A stretch of 64,000 nucleotides of DNA from contig NC_049985.1 of NCBI RefSeq assembly GCF_000003815.2, positions 12,306,416-12,370,415 of the forward strand, read 5' to 3'. The notes under the pieces are model-generated. The model did not search any database. It had not been told where the DNA came from and saw nothing but the letters and a program-made list of their open reading frames with translations. Below are positions 34,544-47,383 of this stretch, piece by piece (the first letter of the stretch is position 1; the number at the start of each line of letters is the position of its first letter). Source of the stretch: Branchiostoma floridae. Lineage: Eukaryota > Chordata > Leptocardii > Amphioxiformes > Branchiostomatidae. A program made the translations under genes and the position numbers.

Positions 34544-37500
34544 GTTGTGAGCATGACTGTTGACGCTGCTTTAGTCCCGTCTTCCTCCCGGTCAACCACT
34601 GATGGCAGAAGGAGACCACACAGAGGCCAAAATGAAATGAATCACCTGTCAAGCTAGGAAGCTACACAAGTTTGTATGTATTATTATTGTGGAGAATCAG
34701 TGTTTAGATGCACGTACCATTCAGTCATGGTGAAAGTGAACCCCTTAAAATTACTAGAAGTCAGTGCTGCAAAATGCAAAAATGTCAAATGGCAAACGGA
34801 TGAAAATTTTTATTTATGTAGAAAGAAATTCTCTTCAATTTGATTTGCTTGGATGAAGCCGGCAAGAGCTGTAGTTACTCAAATCGTGTAACTTTAATTC
34901 GGATTGTTGATTGAGTATTCGTAAGATGGTTACGAAAAGATCAGAAGAGGAGTACCTTTTGTTTCCAAGAATTTATTGATGCGATAATAATGACGACAAA
35001 TCAGGGCTAACGTTATAATCACAGATTTACAAAGTACACTCATGGTGAGAAAACGTGTGTGTCGCATAGACTCGCACATGAAAGTTGCATCCACTTAGGA
35101 AGTCACATCGACTTGAAGTAAAAAAATGGATGCTATGAGACATTAGGAAGGACATCATGACAACTGAAACAATAAAGATATGCACCATACATATGTTTGC
35201 GTCTCTATATTGGTTTTAATCCCGAATGCCTGTACTAGCGGCGCCATGTCAGTTGAACACGGCATGTTCTCTTTGTGATCATCATCGATGCCACTCCAGA
35301 GAAGAGCTACATGTACTCTGAAGTATTGTAGCTACTCCCCTCCCCTCGGAGCACCACTCATCTTGCGTGCCTTGTCTGATACTCGTTGGATCGGCACCGC
35401 TCACTTCTCTCCGGAGGCTCCTCCTGACCCCACATTGAGGTCGGTCCGGACTACTGTAGTTAGTGCTCTTCAACATAGCGGTATCTTTACCCAGCCTCCA
35501 TGTTGCAGCTGAAATGCCCTATTGAACAGTAGTCCCCTACTCCTATTGCTGCCCTACTAGACCGAGTCACACTCCTCCTCTCTCTTTTTCCTGTCAAAGT
35601 ATTACATATGACTGCTGAGCACTTTTCCCCTTATATTATGACTAGTCGTTCCATGGCCCTGCCGCGCTCCTGTTGGAACGCCCAGAAACCGCCCGGAACG
35701 GCAATGGAATATTTCTTATGAGTGAGCTCGAGTGTACCGGACCAGGTCGTAACTGCTGGGCGGTGGTGACGATACGGGGGTCTCCTCTACCAAGTGGTCT
35801 GGCGGCGGCGAAGAAGCAGTCTCCGCCACGTGCCACAGGCCGCGGTACCCCGGTTAGCTGTCAAACCCTACCAGTGACAGGTTCTTTTCCAGAAGGATTT
35901 CGTCTCTTTTCTTCTGCACGAACATGAAAGAAGGTGAAGGCGGCGAAATGTGAGTTGATGCACATGGAGTGTTGGAGGACCGGCTGATCCTGCTGCTCTT
36001 CGCACTGGTATTTCGCCAAGGCCAGGAATGTAGGGATCCTCTGGACCGGATCACAATTTGCAAAGGCTGATCGATCGCGAGTCTTCGCGACTATGAACTC
36101 GAGAAGCCGTCTTTCCTGACACACTTCATAAACTTCTTCCTAACATCTTCCAGAAGAAAGGGTTTATAAAACCGTGTTCTATGTGATCAATCCTTTCTAC
36201 AACCTTAGACCTCACTAACTTTTTCTCATCTTGTATTGCTTCCATTTTCATCAATTCTGCCCGGAGTATGTCATGCATACAAAATGAATTCAATGTGGCC
36301 TCAGAAATTACAAAGTACGCAGTCGCATGGCCGACGAAAAACAAGCACTTTATATAAAGTGATTATTTCTTGTACAGATTCTGTATTGTGACAACATTGT
36401 ATCTTTTAAACAGACCAGCCTTGTTTTACAATATTGTAGAGTGAACAGGATTTTTAGTTTATTTTCATTTACCTGAAGAATACATGTTAGGTTTATGACT
36501 TGTTTTTCTAATACACCTAGAGTAATGACAAGATAATAGGAACAAAACAGAAACTAGAACTTAACCCTTAATGAATTAGCTTCCTTTGTATTGCCCTGAT
36601 AATATGCATGGTTTCATCTGAGGTTAATCTACAACAAGTTAAACAATATTGGGTACTTGGTGTCCCATTTATAATATTACACTTATGCACAACTAATACA
36701 GTGTCTCCCATTGCTGAAAAATCCACCAGTAACAAAAAATGTTCTAGTATGTTAAAAAAATAACAGTAAAAATATACCATGGGAAAATATACATTACCAA
36801 AAGTTTTTTTACAGCAACAAAAATGAAATGGAATAACCACATAATATATAAACCTATGTGAACATGTATGTCTTGGCAACAAAAGTGGCAGATAATGTCA
36901 TAGAGCTTTGAACAAAAAAGTAACTTAAAGTACTGCAACAAACATAAACTTATATAATATACATAAATAATATACAGAACACTTCCATCAGCCACAACAG
37001 CACATTACACAATGGCCAATGAGGACATCCACCATGACCTCCAAGCAATAACACTAAATGGAAATTTCAGTACCCCAGAAATATGTCTTACCTTCATTTT
37101 TTGCATATTAAAATGGTATTATTGATAAGTCTAATAGAACTAAAAAAATACATCATAAGATTTTGTACACCAATGTTTGATCTTTGATTATTCTTCAATG
37201 ATTACTTCAATAACCTACCAATCTAGACAGTATTAAACAAGTGCCCAGCTTATGATACCATCAAGTCATATAACATAGGGCTCTTTTTTGCATTGTATAA
37301 CTGGTAAAACTCACCAGTTATGCCATACTGTAATGCAAAATGCATGGTGATTGGTTTGATGCACTCACATTTGGTGGGAAATCCCTACTCATGATCATTG
37401 AGTGGCTCTGCTCAAATACAGGCCCTCCAGCTTTGTATCCCAACCAAGAGGACATATCTAGCCAAATAGGTACAGGCATTAAAACCTGAGCTGCGTGAGG

Positions 37501-37788
37501 ACTTTCTTGTAAAGTTCCTTTTCCCTAGGCATAACATTGGGAGCTACTAGGGATTCAAACCCAGAACATAGCTCACATTAAAGCAGGTATGCATGTTTGC
37601 CAGTCATGTAACAATTTGGAGGCTAAATGTGCAGACATATCTAACAGCTTTGTAGCGGTGTCTGTGTTACCAGTTATGCAAAAATAGACACTTATGTAAA
37701 ATTTATACGACTGATAGTATGATGCGCTCAGGAGCATAAATGTGGTTCACATTCACAATTCATAGTTAGATCTAAAATGCATTTGAAG
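34544..37788. other. Intergenic stretch between gene C and the EDAR-like gene
   Basis: 34544-35180 is presumed 3' UTR of gene C, with AATAAA at 35171-35176. 35240-36350 is locally GC-richer with several overlapping short frames on both strands, including a minus-strand frame at 36126-36344; no family is recognised. 36400-37788 is AT-rich and holds the 3' UTR of the EDAR-like gene; I see no gene in it. Confidence 0.4.
35171..35176 (+). promoter_or_regulatory. Candidate poly(A) signal of gene C
   Basis: AATAAA about 630 bp after the gene C stop codon, the clearest hexamer in the downstream flank. Confidence 0.45.
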
Positions 37789-40700
37789 TTACACATTGAC
37801 AGAATCAATATGGTGCTCCTCATTTTTAAAAAGGCTTTGGCAAAAACTTTCCACTACTTTCACCCTTCCTATAAAGTCAATTGCCTCTATGATGTCAGGA
37901 ACTGTGACATGAGTGGAATTCTCCAGGTAGTCAAGAACATTTTTCATCCCTTGCCAGTTGTTAATGTGCATGTTGTCAATGTTAAAGTAGCAAGCAAAGT
38001 GACGCCAGTTCTTGTGAACTCCCAGTGCACTTGGTTCGGGGTTCAGCTGCTTGGCAAGGCAATCCCTCTGGTCCTGGTTCAAGTCCTCCAGTTTCATGTC
38101 TAAAAGAGGAAATATACAGGTATGAATTCTTTTGTCCCATTATGGTTCTAAAAACAAAATAGAGTAACCGTGAATAGTTTCATTGGGTCGGTACATCACT
38201 CTGAGTAAAGACAGTCCTTAATGCCTGTGACCACTTTGAATAACCAAATGTTGATTATTCAAGCTATTATATAACGTTAGCTGTTTTTCAAACGATAAGT
38301 GTAGTAATGGACACAAATGCATCACACACAATGGCATTCTGGCTCATTAACATTTTTTTTTCAGTGTTTGAAGTGAAGTGAACTGGACACATTTTCGCTC
38401 ACATTTTAGTGATTGCATCAGTGAAGTCAAGCTTGCCTTAAGCTTGATGTTTCTGACTTAAGGAGAAGAGATGCTGCTACAGTTATCGCTACGGGTCACT
38501 CTTCATCTTCATGATAATAACATCAGGCCCTACGAACCTGATTGAGAAAAAAATGTACACTAGCCTCTATAAAAGAAATTCAGAGTTAATGTTTCAATAC
38601 CAGCTGTTGCCTCCAGGGCTTTTTTCTTCAGGTCTAGGTAGAACTTTCCCTTTGCAGCCTGTCCATTCTGTGACTTCTGACTGCTGCCTCCTCCTCCTTC
38701 ATCACCAGGAGACACTTCCGATCCATCAGTAGTGCCAGTAAACTCTGCATGGCTGCTTTAACAGACCAGAGAAATTATTCTGATTCATGAGAAAGGTAAA
38801 GTAATCTCGCACAGGTAAATGAAAACTGACTTAGTTTTAATCAATAATCTGGTGAGTTTTTGATAATGAAAACAGAGGAATGCAAATAAACATTGAAATG
38901 TTTAATGTGTTCAAGAGGGCGTTATCATACAAGTCTTACTCCTACATGTAATTACCTTGAGTCTGGAACAGAGCCATACAAGTTATAACTTTAGTCCACT
39001 TGAAAAAGAATCGGACTTGAATTTGATTTGTCCATCTGCATTGCTTCTTAAATTCACAAGACTTATTATGAAAAGATTATACTTTACCCGCTGTCCAAGT
39101 TAGCTGAGGACTGATCACCCAAGTTGTCATTGTCATGGATCTGACCTCCATTCTGACTGCCTGTAATGCCCTGTTCTATCATTCCTAAATCTGTGAAAAC
39201 AATGACAATTTCTCAAGGTAATATTTGACATTTCAGTGTCCTCCAAAATGAATGAGTCTCAGATGAACCAATGACAAAACAGAAAAGACAAAGAAAAGAA
39301 TTACAATTATTACTCTGTGACACTGGAGGGTAACCTCCAGTAACAGAGTATTGTAATCACTTTGTGCGTTGAGTGTTCGAACCTATATCTCTATGTTCCG
39401 TATGCCGCAATCGCATGTGATTTGGCATGTCGTCTGTACTCCGTTGGGGAATGATGCACGTTATTTTTTTTTTGCTGTAGCTGTTTTTATTATGGATGTA
39501 ATAATTTCAGTTTTCACCCCTACGCCGTCCGGTATAGTGGTTCAGGTCTTCCTTATGATTGCGCCTTAAGCCTTGTGGTAATTTGATACCGTCAAGCAGA
39601 TGTTGTCCTCGTCGGAATATGCCATCTCGTTATGCCATCTCATTTCCAATATTGAGGTTGGTTTGACATAGCATACTGGTAACATTTTGCGCGGTTGATA
39701 GTCATATGCATTTTATGGTTAGAACGTGTTTGATCATTTTTTTTCGCAGTAGCTGTTTTCATTATCGATGTAATAATTTGAGATGTCAGCCCTATTTCCC
39801 TGGTATTGTAGAACAGCTGGCCTATAGACGATGGCGTTTGGCAATTACTTATCTCCAAGCAGATGTGGGGTCGTGTGGGCAGCTGTCCACAGCTGTGATT
39901 GACCCACTTTTTAAAATGGTGTGCGTTGTTGTTTTCATTTGGTGTCGTTCAATTGAGACGCTGATTCCACTGTTAATGAGTACAGGACTGTGTTTTAAAT
40001 TTGGCAGTGATAGATATGTTAGCTTTTAAGTAAGTTTTAGGTATAAGCTGATGTGATGTGTTCTGTATGCGATATAAACACCGAGTCATACACCACAGAA
40101 AACATCACAACCGACATAAACCATAACTAGATCACAGAGTACCTACCAGAGTTACCTATGGTCACTTGTTGTAGTTTGTTATTTGTTATTTTTTGTCATT
40201 TTTGTTGAAAAACACTTGAGATGAAAATCTTAAAAAGAGAAAAGGTATCAAAAACAAACAACTAAATGAATTGACTTGAATTAGTTTCTATAAGTAGAAG
40301 TACATCAATTTACTATTTGCTACCTGGTGTACATGTATGTTCATTTGTTAATACACTGGAACTTCAGTCTGTATACTTAAAGCACATTTAAAAAAATTAC
40401 CTTGCTTTTCAGGCTCTTCCCTGATAGTATTGTCATGTGCCCCTGAATAGCATCTACATTCCCATTTTCTGGCAATGCATGCTGCTGCTGTGATCAGGGC
40501 AATGGCGGTGAGGATGACAGTGACGGAAATGGTACCCGGGTCCCAGTGAATATAGTGTTTAACATAACCTGTAAATCAAAGTTTAGTTTACCTTTTTTTC
40601 TTCTTACATGTACATAGAATCACAGATGAGAGCACATTGATAAATATTTTGGTCTCTGCTCATCAGGTGACTGCATCGTGACTCTTGCAAAGAAGTGACC

Positions 40701-43700
40701 TTTGTTATTATTGTTGTAAGTTGTATGTATAATTCTATACAATAACTGATACAAATGTATGTGATATGTGCAATGCACTTGAAATTATCATTTTTATAGT
40801 CAGCAGAAGTAGGATGCAGGGGGTTCATAGGAACACCCATCACACGCCTCTGTAGAGAACTCTCAATCAGCCACAAGTAGTTCCACAGCCACAAAGAAGT
40901 GGAGCGATGCAGCTTTTGGTTGTGGGTGAAGAGAAAGGATCTGCAGTGGGGCCAAGGAGAAGTCAGGGAAAAATTGCAGAAAAGCAGAGTGAAGACGTTC
41001 GCCCTGCTGTCCCCCCACCTAGAGGCTGTCTCAGATTAGGGGACGAAACGACCGATGAGAGGTGGATCTGACTGATGATTTCTGCAACTCAAGGCGCTGG
41101 AAAGTGCAACAAGTAGCAAGCCTACTTAAGGCAGGTGAGTTTCAGACTCATGCTGTATATGTCCAAAAGCTATATTCAAATGAAGATAACATTATATTTC
41201 TATTGTCATTTTATACATTAGTGAAACAAATATTAATAATTCCTTAGGAAATTACTTACTGTCAGTAACAACGTCTTGTTTGTTGCCTGTTGAGCTGCTT
41301 GTTTTCCAAAGATTCTCTGTTGTTCCAGGCTGTCCAGTTGTTGTTTGTTGTGCCAACCAGTCTACACAGTATGGGATAGTTGGTTCAATGCTGCAATGGT
41401 GGCAGAAGCGGCCTGCAAATTGGAAGTACCTGAAAGTACAGAGAGGACATTGAGAATTTGATTGCCAAGTCAATATATATATACCTACTGAAAACCACAA
41501 TAGTAAGCATAATCAGAAGTTGTTCCTTAACCAAGATCGTGAGTTAAATTAGTCCATGGTCCATTATAGTTGCTTTATCATGTGGCTTAAAGGTTCAGAG
41601 AGAAATTGCAATTTTCCAAATTGGAAACCAATACATGAAACTAGAAAATTACGTACATTACATTATTATCATTTGAATAATTAAAAATCAATGTCGTTAC
41701 ACTATTTACATTTTCTGCAATTTTTTTGGTCGCCTGCGGCCTAGACTAGAGGTGGTTGCAGTCGTGATAGGCACGTGGTCGCCTTCGGCAAGTCGCTTAA
41801 TGCTTGTGTCTATGGGGGGAATTTCAGACTGTCAAAAAGTGCTGTCTTGACGCAATGGTCGTTTTGTGCAAGTGGTTGTAGTTTGACTGTACAAATACAC
41901 TGGTATACAGAAAAGCAAAAAGACTATTGTAACAAAGATATACTAAAACTTATGGAAAGTTTTATTAAGTGCCAAGACCAACATCCACTGTCCCTCACCC
42001 TTCCAAACACCTCCCACAGACTGCATTGTGATTGGGTCTACAGCTCAATTCTTGTACTTTATTCTCCACATTGCAGTCGGTGCACGGCCAGCATCGGGGC
42101 CTGGTGGTAGCATTGGAGTAGTAGTCCGGAGGGCAGGGAACACACTCTGCTCCAGCACCACACTCCTGAAGAAAAAGATAATAGCTTGCATTTCTAAAAT
42201 CAAAACGCTCCTTGCTAGGATGTAGTAAGTTGAAATCATTACAAGTTTGCAATAGCTCCACCCATGTCCATCTGATTCTGACACCTTCTGGTACCCATCT
42301 TGTTTCTGGTCTTTATTTAGGCCAGTCAGTTCTAAGGCTGCAGTACCATCATGGATTACTAGTCAGCGCTTCCTTACTGCCAAGTTGCAGATTTCCAATA
42401 AAACATTATGATAACTTAGGCCATGTTGATTTGATTATATGGATGACATCCTCCGGGAACTCCAAAACTGATGCGAACGAGCGAATAAAAAAAAAGTTTG
42501 GCCAAAAAAAAAAGTTGCCTTCAGTACGAAATCAAAGTGGCCAGGAAGGTTGAACATAGGACTAAACACACATAGTATGGTATACCAACAGTTAGGTGTA
42601 GGGACCAGTACATCATACGGGTGCAAAACATTTTTTTCTTCTTGGACCAATCTGAAAAAAACAGACCTGAAAAAAAAAAACAGAGGAACAGGTTTCGCCA
42701 TTTACAAAATGGACACACTATGTCGGCAGCCATTTGGGGTCTAACCGGGGGGCCAAGAAGACAACAAGAGCGAAGTCAAGTAGAGTTTAGAGTCAATTGC
42801 ACCAAGTTTCTACAGTCAAAGGTACAGAGAGTTAGCCTTTATTACATGGAGATGGGATTTTGAAATGCAGTGGGAGTCCAATAATCCACCAAACAGATTC
42901 CTTTGTAGCAAAATTGACCAATTACCATTGTTTTGAGTGTTGCCAGTTCTCAAGTTTCCACAGACAATCAGGTCCAGGTTCATGTCCGGACCTGGAAATG
43001 ATCGTCCCCAACCAACAATAGATTTTTTTTTCTTTCTGTCCTTTCACATCTTATTCTTTGACTTTAGATTCATTTTGGCATTCTATGGCATTAGTTATCT
43101 GTTTTCTGATACTCTTTTTTCAATCTACGGAATATTTGTGCTCATTTTACAGCTGCTTTGCACAATTTATTGTGTGGTCGAAAACTTTTTTTTTTTTTGG
43201 AAATTGCCGAAAATTGGTGCGAGCGCGGATGTCATCCATATAATCAAATCAACGTGGCCTTACTGACATAAGATATAATGTTGACTCCTATGAATCACAT
43301 TGATTTACTCAGTGAACGATTTTCACGATTTTCTCTCTCTCTCTGTATCTATATACATATATATGTATATATATATAGAGAGAGAGAGAGAGAAGAAAGT
43401 TGGCATATTTAAGTGACGTTTCTTGAGACTCTGAGGTTCCAGCTGATATTACATACATGACTGAGGTGCTCCCCATCAGGACATTGAGGACAGGGACGAC
43501 AGCTTCCTGCCTGCAGGAACTCGTCTGATCCACAGGTAACCTGGCCAGCTCCTATTTCCTGGATATGGTGAAAATGTGGAGAAATGCTGTCCATTACAAG
43601 AAAATACGGTTGATAAGTGTTACAAAAGACAAAGTGATTGAAGTAGATACAGTATGATGTGGAGATATGACTCAAGTTTCCTGCCTTTTTATTACAAATT

Positions 43701-43826
43701 GATATCTTTTTTTACAAAATAATCATGAATGATACTGGAATATTAAGGAAACAGAACATGTACCAAATTGCTCAGTAGAATTAAAGGCACCATCCAGCTG
43801 GCTCCAGCCACAGGCGTTAACTGCAT
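37789..43826 (-). CDS. EDAR-like: EDAR-like TNF receptor superfamily protein with death domain
   Basis: Eight coding exons, minus strand: 43826-43764 (ATG), 43558-43457, 42165-41999, 41429-41260, 40568-40401, 39190-39088, 38755-38601, 38099-37789. All phases agree; 1239 nt, 412 residues (human EDAR about 448). Exon 1 is a signal peptide (GASWMVPLILLSNL). Exons 2-4 carry cysteine-rich repeats (CGSDEFLQAGSCRPCPQCPD; CVPCPPDYYS; CGRCLEG|YFQFAGRFCHHC), the last like the EDAR ectodomain end. Exon 5 has one membrane segment (ISVTVILTAIALITAAACIA). Exon 8 is a death domain: WRHFACYFNID, NWQGM, TVPDIIEAIDFIGR, VVESFCQSL, aligning with EDAR's WRHLAESFGL...VESLCADIL. Such receptors bind a TNF-type ligand outside the cell and recruit a death-domain adaptor (EDARADD for EDAR) to NF-kappaB. 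EDAR orthology is inferred; another death receptor is possible. Confidence 0.9.
42416..43264. mobile_element. Inverted-repeat element in intron 2 of the EDAR-like gene
   Basis: Ends: left TTAGGCCATGTTGATTTGAT then TATATGGATGACATCC; right GGATGTCATCCATATAATCA then AATCAACGTGGCCTTAC, about 35 bp inverted. The interior has poly-A and poly-T tracts and no transposase. A partial relative of the left end is at about 44140-44230 (GGTCATGTTGATTTTATTGT). MITE-like, about 850 bp. Confidence 0.75.
43330..43395. repeat. CT/AT/AG microsatellite hairpin
   Basis: TCTCTCTCTCTC, then a TATATA-rich core, then AGAGAGAGAGAG: the two sides are complementary and could form a hairpin. Located in intron 2 of the EDAR-like gene. 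Confidence 0.85.
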
Positions 43827-44890
43827 GGCTCTAATTGTTGAAATTAAGTAAAAGATGTCTTGCACAAGAGATGTCTGAAAATAATGAAAAAAACAGTCAA
43901 CCATATTAAATGCCAATCATTTTTAGCTTACAAGGGTCATCAGAAGCTAAAGCAATTAATCATGGCTTATGTAAACCTGTAGTTTATCTTTGAATACCAC
44001 TGTGGCAGCAATACTTCATTAAAACTCAGGTATAAAATGAATCAGACAAGGCATGTTAGGACCCATCACCACTACTCTTGGGGAATCCTGCCTAAAACTA
44101 TTATATTAAGCTTAAAGTCAAAACACATTATGCCCTTAGGTCATGTTGATTTTATTGTATGGGGACCTCAAAACTGATACAAGCATGCAAATAAGTGTTT
44201 AGGAAGGTTGAACAAATGACTAAACATCAGAGTATGGAATTCCGAACAACGACTAAGCTTCTTCATCTTCACTTTTCTTCTATTACATCTTCTACTTTGG
44301 AATTGACGTTTTCATTCTATGACACTACTTCCGTGCCCATTGAGACTTTCAACTTTGTATGTACAAGCCATCTCTGTTCTGCCTTATTCTTCCACTTTAC
44401 AATAAACCGACAGTTCACATTGATAGGAACATAGTAATGATACACGGTTTTCTCTCAATATTAGTTTTAACACTATCTCATAATGATCCCTAAATTTTTC
44501 ATACCTATAAATTGGACAGAACAGTTGTACTTACTCAACGCAAGGCCACATGGACCATTTCTGGGCACAGAACTAATGCTCACTGTGGCAGCATAGCTCT
44601 TTAAGTCAGAAACATCAAGCGTAGGCTGAAGTTCGACAAACTGACTCAATGGGCAAATAAGAGGTTATGAATGCTACTTATGATGCTGTGTCATACCTAT
44701 AAATATGACTGTTCAACCGGGTGCTCAGAACTTATCTATTATCAACAGGAAGTGACAAAGACTTGGTGTTTACACCTGGCCATAAAGGTCAAAAGGACTG
44801 GAAAAAATTAATAGTATTTCATATTTATTCTATTTGAATTGATGACTAATGTTTTTTTTAATGTGCACACAGGTATCTGACACTCCTTTT

Positions 44891-45970
44891 TACCTCCATG
44901 AAAAAATGGAGGTATAGTTTTGAGTGTGTCTGTGTGTGTGTGTGTTTGTGTGTGTGTTTGTGTGTGTCTGTGTGTCCGCATATTTGTGGTCATCATAACT
45001 TGAGAACCTCTTGATGGACTACGATGATATTTGGTATGTAGGTAGGGGTTGGGAAGACGAAGGTCAAGGTCAATTTTGGCCCCCTGGTGTGTGGCCTTGG
45101 TACTGCAGCGCAACTTCCGGTTTTGCTATCTCGGTGTTCTGAACATGCTATGGTCAAGATTTTTAAGCATTAGATAGCTCTTGTGCTCAGGAAAAAATTA
45201 CGTAAGTTTGGGCCCCCTAGCGTCTAGTTTGGGAATAGCAGGGGCATTTTTGTCAAAAACTTCTGACGAGGATAACTCAAGAAGGGAACAACGGATTTTC
45301 ATCATTTTTGGTATGTAGGTACCTTAGACAATTTTGTACAAGATTGAATACTAATTATGCAAAATAGGATTACATTTGCATAATTAATGAGGATATTATA
45401 TCATGGCAGTTTTTTCAATGTATCTCTTGTCCTGGTTGTGATATGGTCTTGACATTTGGCTGGTAGATAGCTTGCAGTATCATGACAAAGTGGGGCAGGT
45501 TTCAGCCCCCTAACATTTAATTGCGGAACTGCAGGGGCGTTTTTGTCAAGACATTCTAAAGAGGATAACTGCAGAAAGGTTTGATGGATTGGCATCATAC
45601 TAGGCATGCGGGTACCTTAGGCAAATATGTTCATAATGATATACATTTTATGCAAATGAGGACTTAATTTGCATGATTAATGAGGAAATTGTATAATTCC
45701 ATTGTTTTCAATAACTGGACTTCAATAAATGTAACACATGCTAACTATGATAGGTGGAATATAAGCAGATACCAAATATGGTAATGAGGAACTTATTTGC
45801 ATAATTTATGTAAAAATTGCAAAAACGCTTTATGATTAATAATGGGAATTTTATAATGGTGACATGTGTACGTTAGTCAATGATGAACAATACCATGCAT
45901 AAATTATGTCAATGTGCTAGTCAATTGCATGAAATTTACGAAAGCTCTAAATTTTCATGGAGGTATGAGG
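44891..45970. repeat. Interspersed repeat, 'ctccatgaaaaaatggag' family, copy 2
   Basis: Starts TACCTCCATGAAAAAATGGA and ends TTTTCATGGAGGTATGAGG, so the termini are inverted. The first 270 bp match 271-720. The rest is AT-rich with GCATAATTAATGAGGA recurring near 45380 and 45680. About 1.08 kb; no coding frame of note. Confidence 0.75.
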
Positions 45971-47287
45971 TCGCCGAACTCTAGTTGCTCCATGCATTAA
46001 CAGGTGGAAATTACACATAGGAATGGAAACATGACTCATTTTTACAGGACTCATACACATGCAGTGTACCTGTACCATACTGTCTGATGGCAATCTACCT
46101 GTAATTGATTACCTGTAAAAACTAATGTCCACCCACTAATCCCTGCTTTAGAGAAAGAGGATAATAAATTTATATATAACACTATGAACAGGCAAAGATC
46201 GCAATCATATATAACACTATGAACAGGCAAAGATTGCAATTTTCCACAGAAAAAAAGGTTGACCATAAGTAGTGGACTGTATAACTTACAAAAAGGTAAC
46301 GGTACAGGTCTGGACATGTAACGTTACCTGAACCTCATAACCGGCAGCATAAACTCCTAACGTTATACATTAAGTTAACGTTCTTGATATCAACATGCAG
46401 GTACACAGACCATATTTCCTCCGATTGTTAACATGCCTGGGAGAAAAATGGCAAATCCCGGTACCTTGCCATTTGAGGCCCCTCAGAAACACCCTGCCTG
46501 ACAGTTTGACGTAATTAAAAACCCGGCCCCTCCCCTCGCCGCCCCTATGCGTAAGTGCTGCTCCAACTTAAGATTTATTTTCTCGTCTTAAACACTAACG
46601 TTACTTGATGGAGGAGGATAGTTAAAATCTGCTTCTTGTTTCTTTCTTTTTTCTTTGTTTGTGAACAACTGATTCAACGTCAACGTTAATTCTGCTGACG
46701 ACGTACTGCTGGTGCCAGGCGCACCCAGGTGACATAACGTCACCTTAAAGGTAACGTTACATGTAACTTTAATAATAACGTTACATTGTGTTGCGCAAGA
46801 GTGTTTGCTGCCACAAAAAGCAGTTCTACCTTATACTTAAACGTTACGTACAAAATGAACACCTTGTAACAACATAGTCACCGGGTTAACTACGTCTGTC
46901 GGGGAATTAGTAGTGCCGCAAACATTCGGGGCCGCGGGGCCTTGGTACGACGTTACCGTGTCTCGACATGTCTGACTCCTGTCGCTGGAGCCAGCTAGCG
47001 CGGAGCTGTCCGTCCAACAGGTGTTTTTCTCGCCCAAGTTTTTGGTTCAACTTCAAGTTACAAGTCAACTTTCACGTAGGCCGCTAAACTTTATTCGGTA
47101 ACGATCATTCAGCCCACATACCTTATTAACAGCGGTCAAGCTCGGAGTGGTGCACAGTCTCAGTCGCTTGCGTCAGTGGGTGAAACCGTCCGTTCAGCTG
47201 GAGTCAGCCGGAAGAACGATCTAGAAACAGAATTTTCTAGTTGAACATGGCGCCGGGGCTTCCCCGTGATGATGACGCAATTGATAA

Positions 47288-47383
47288 CCAATGATAGGAC
47301 GAGCTTTTGGGTCGTAGCAATAACGTAACCAATAGGAGGCTGAGCAAAGTATGGTCACGACAGTGACTTCTGACCTGACCAAT
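47288..47383 (+). promoter_or_regulatory. Three CCAAT boxes, probable EDAR-like promoter
   Basis: CCAAT occurs at 47288-47292, 47329-47333 and 47379-47383, all on the + strand, 41 and 50 bp apart. Clustered, evenly spaced CCAAT boxes are typical NF-Y targets. The position is 3.5 kb upstream of the EDAR-like ATG, at the edge of a CpG-richer patch (46900-47280). Which gene they serve is inferred. Confidence 0.45.

Noticed and set aside
44535-44640. Exon-like minus-strand frame (FVELQPTLDVSDLKSYAATV...) with a GTAAGT donor
   Set aside because: Its exit phase (1) does not fit the EDAR-like coding exons and the real ATG exon is downstream at 43826; it may be a non-coding 5' exon, so it is not called coding.
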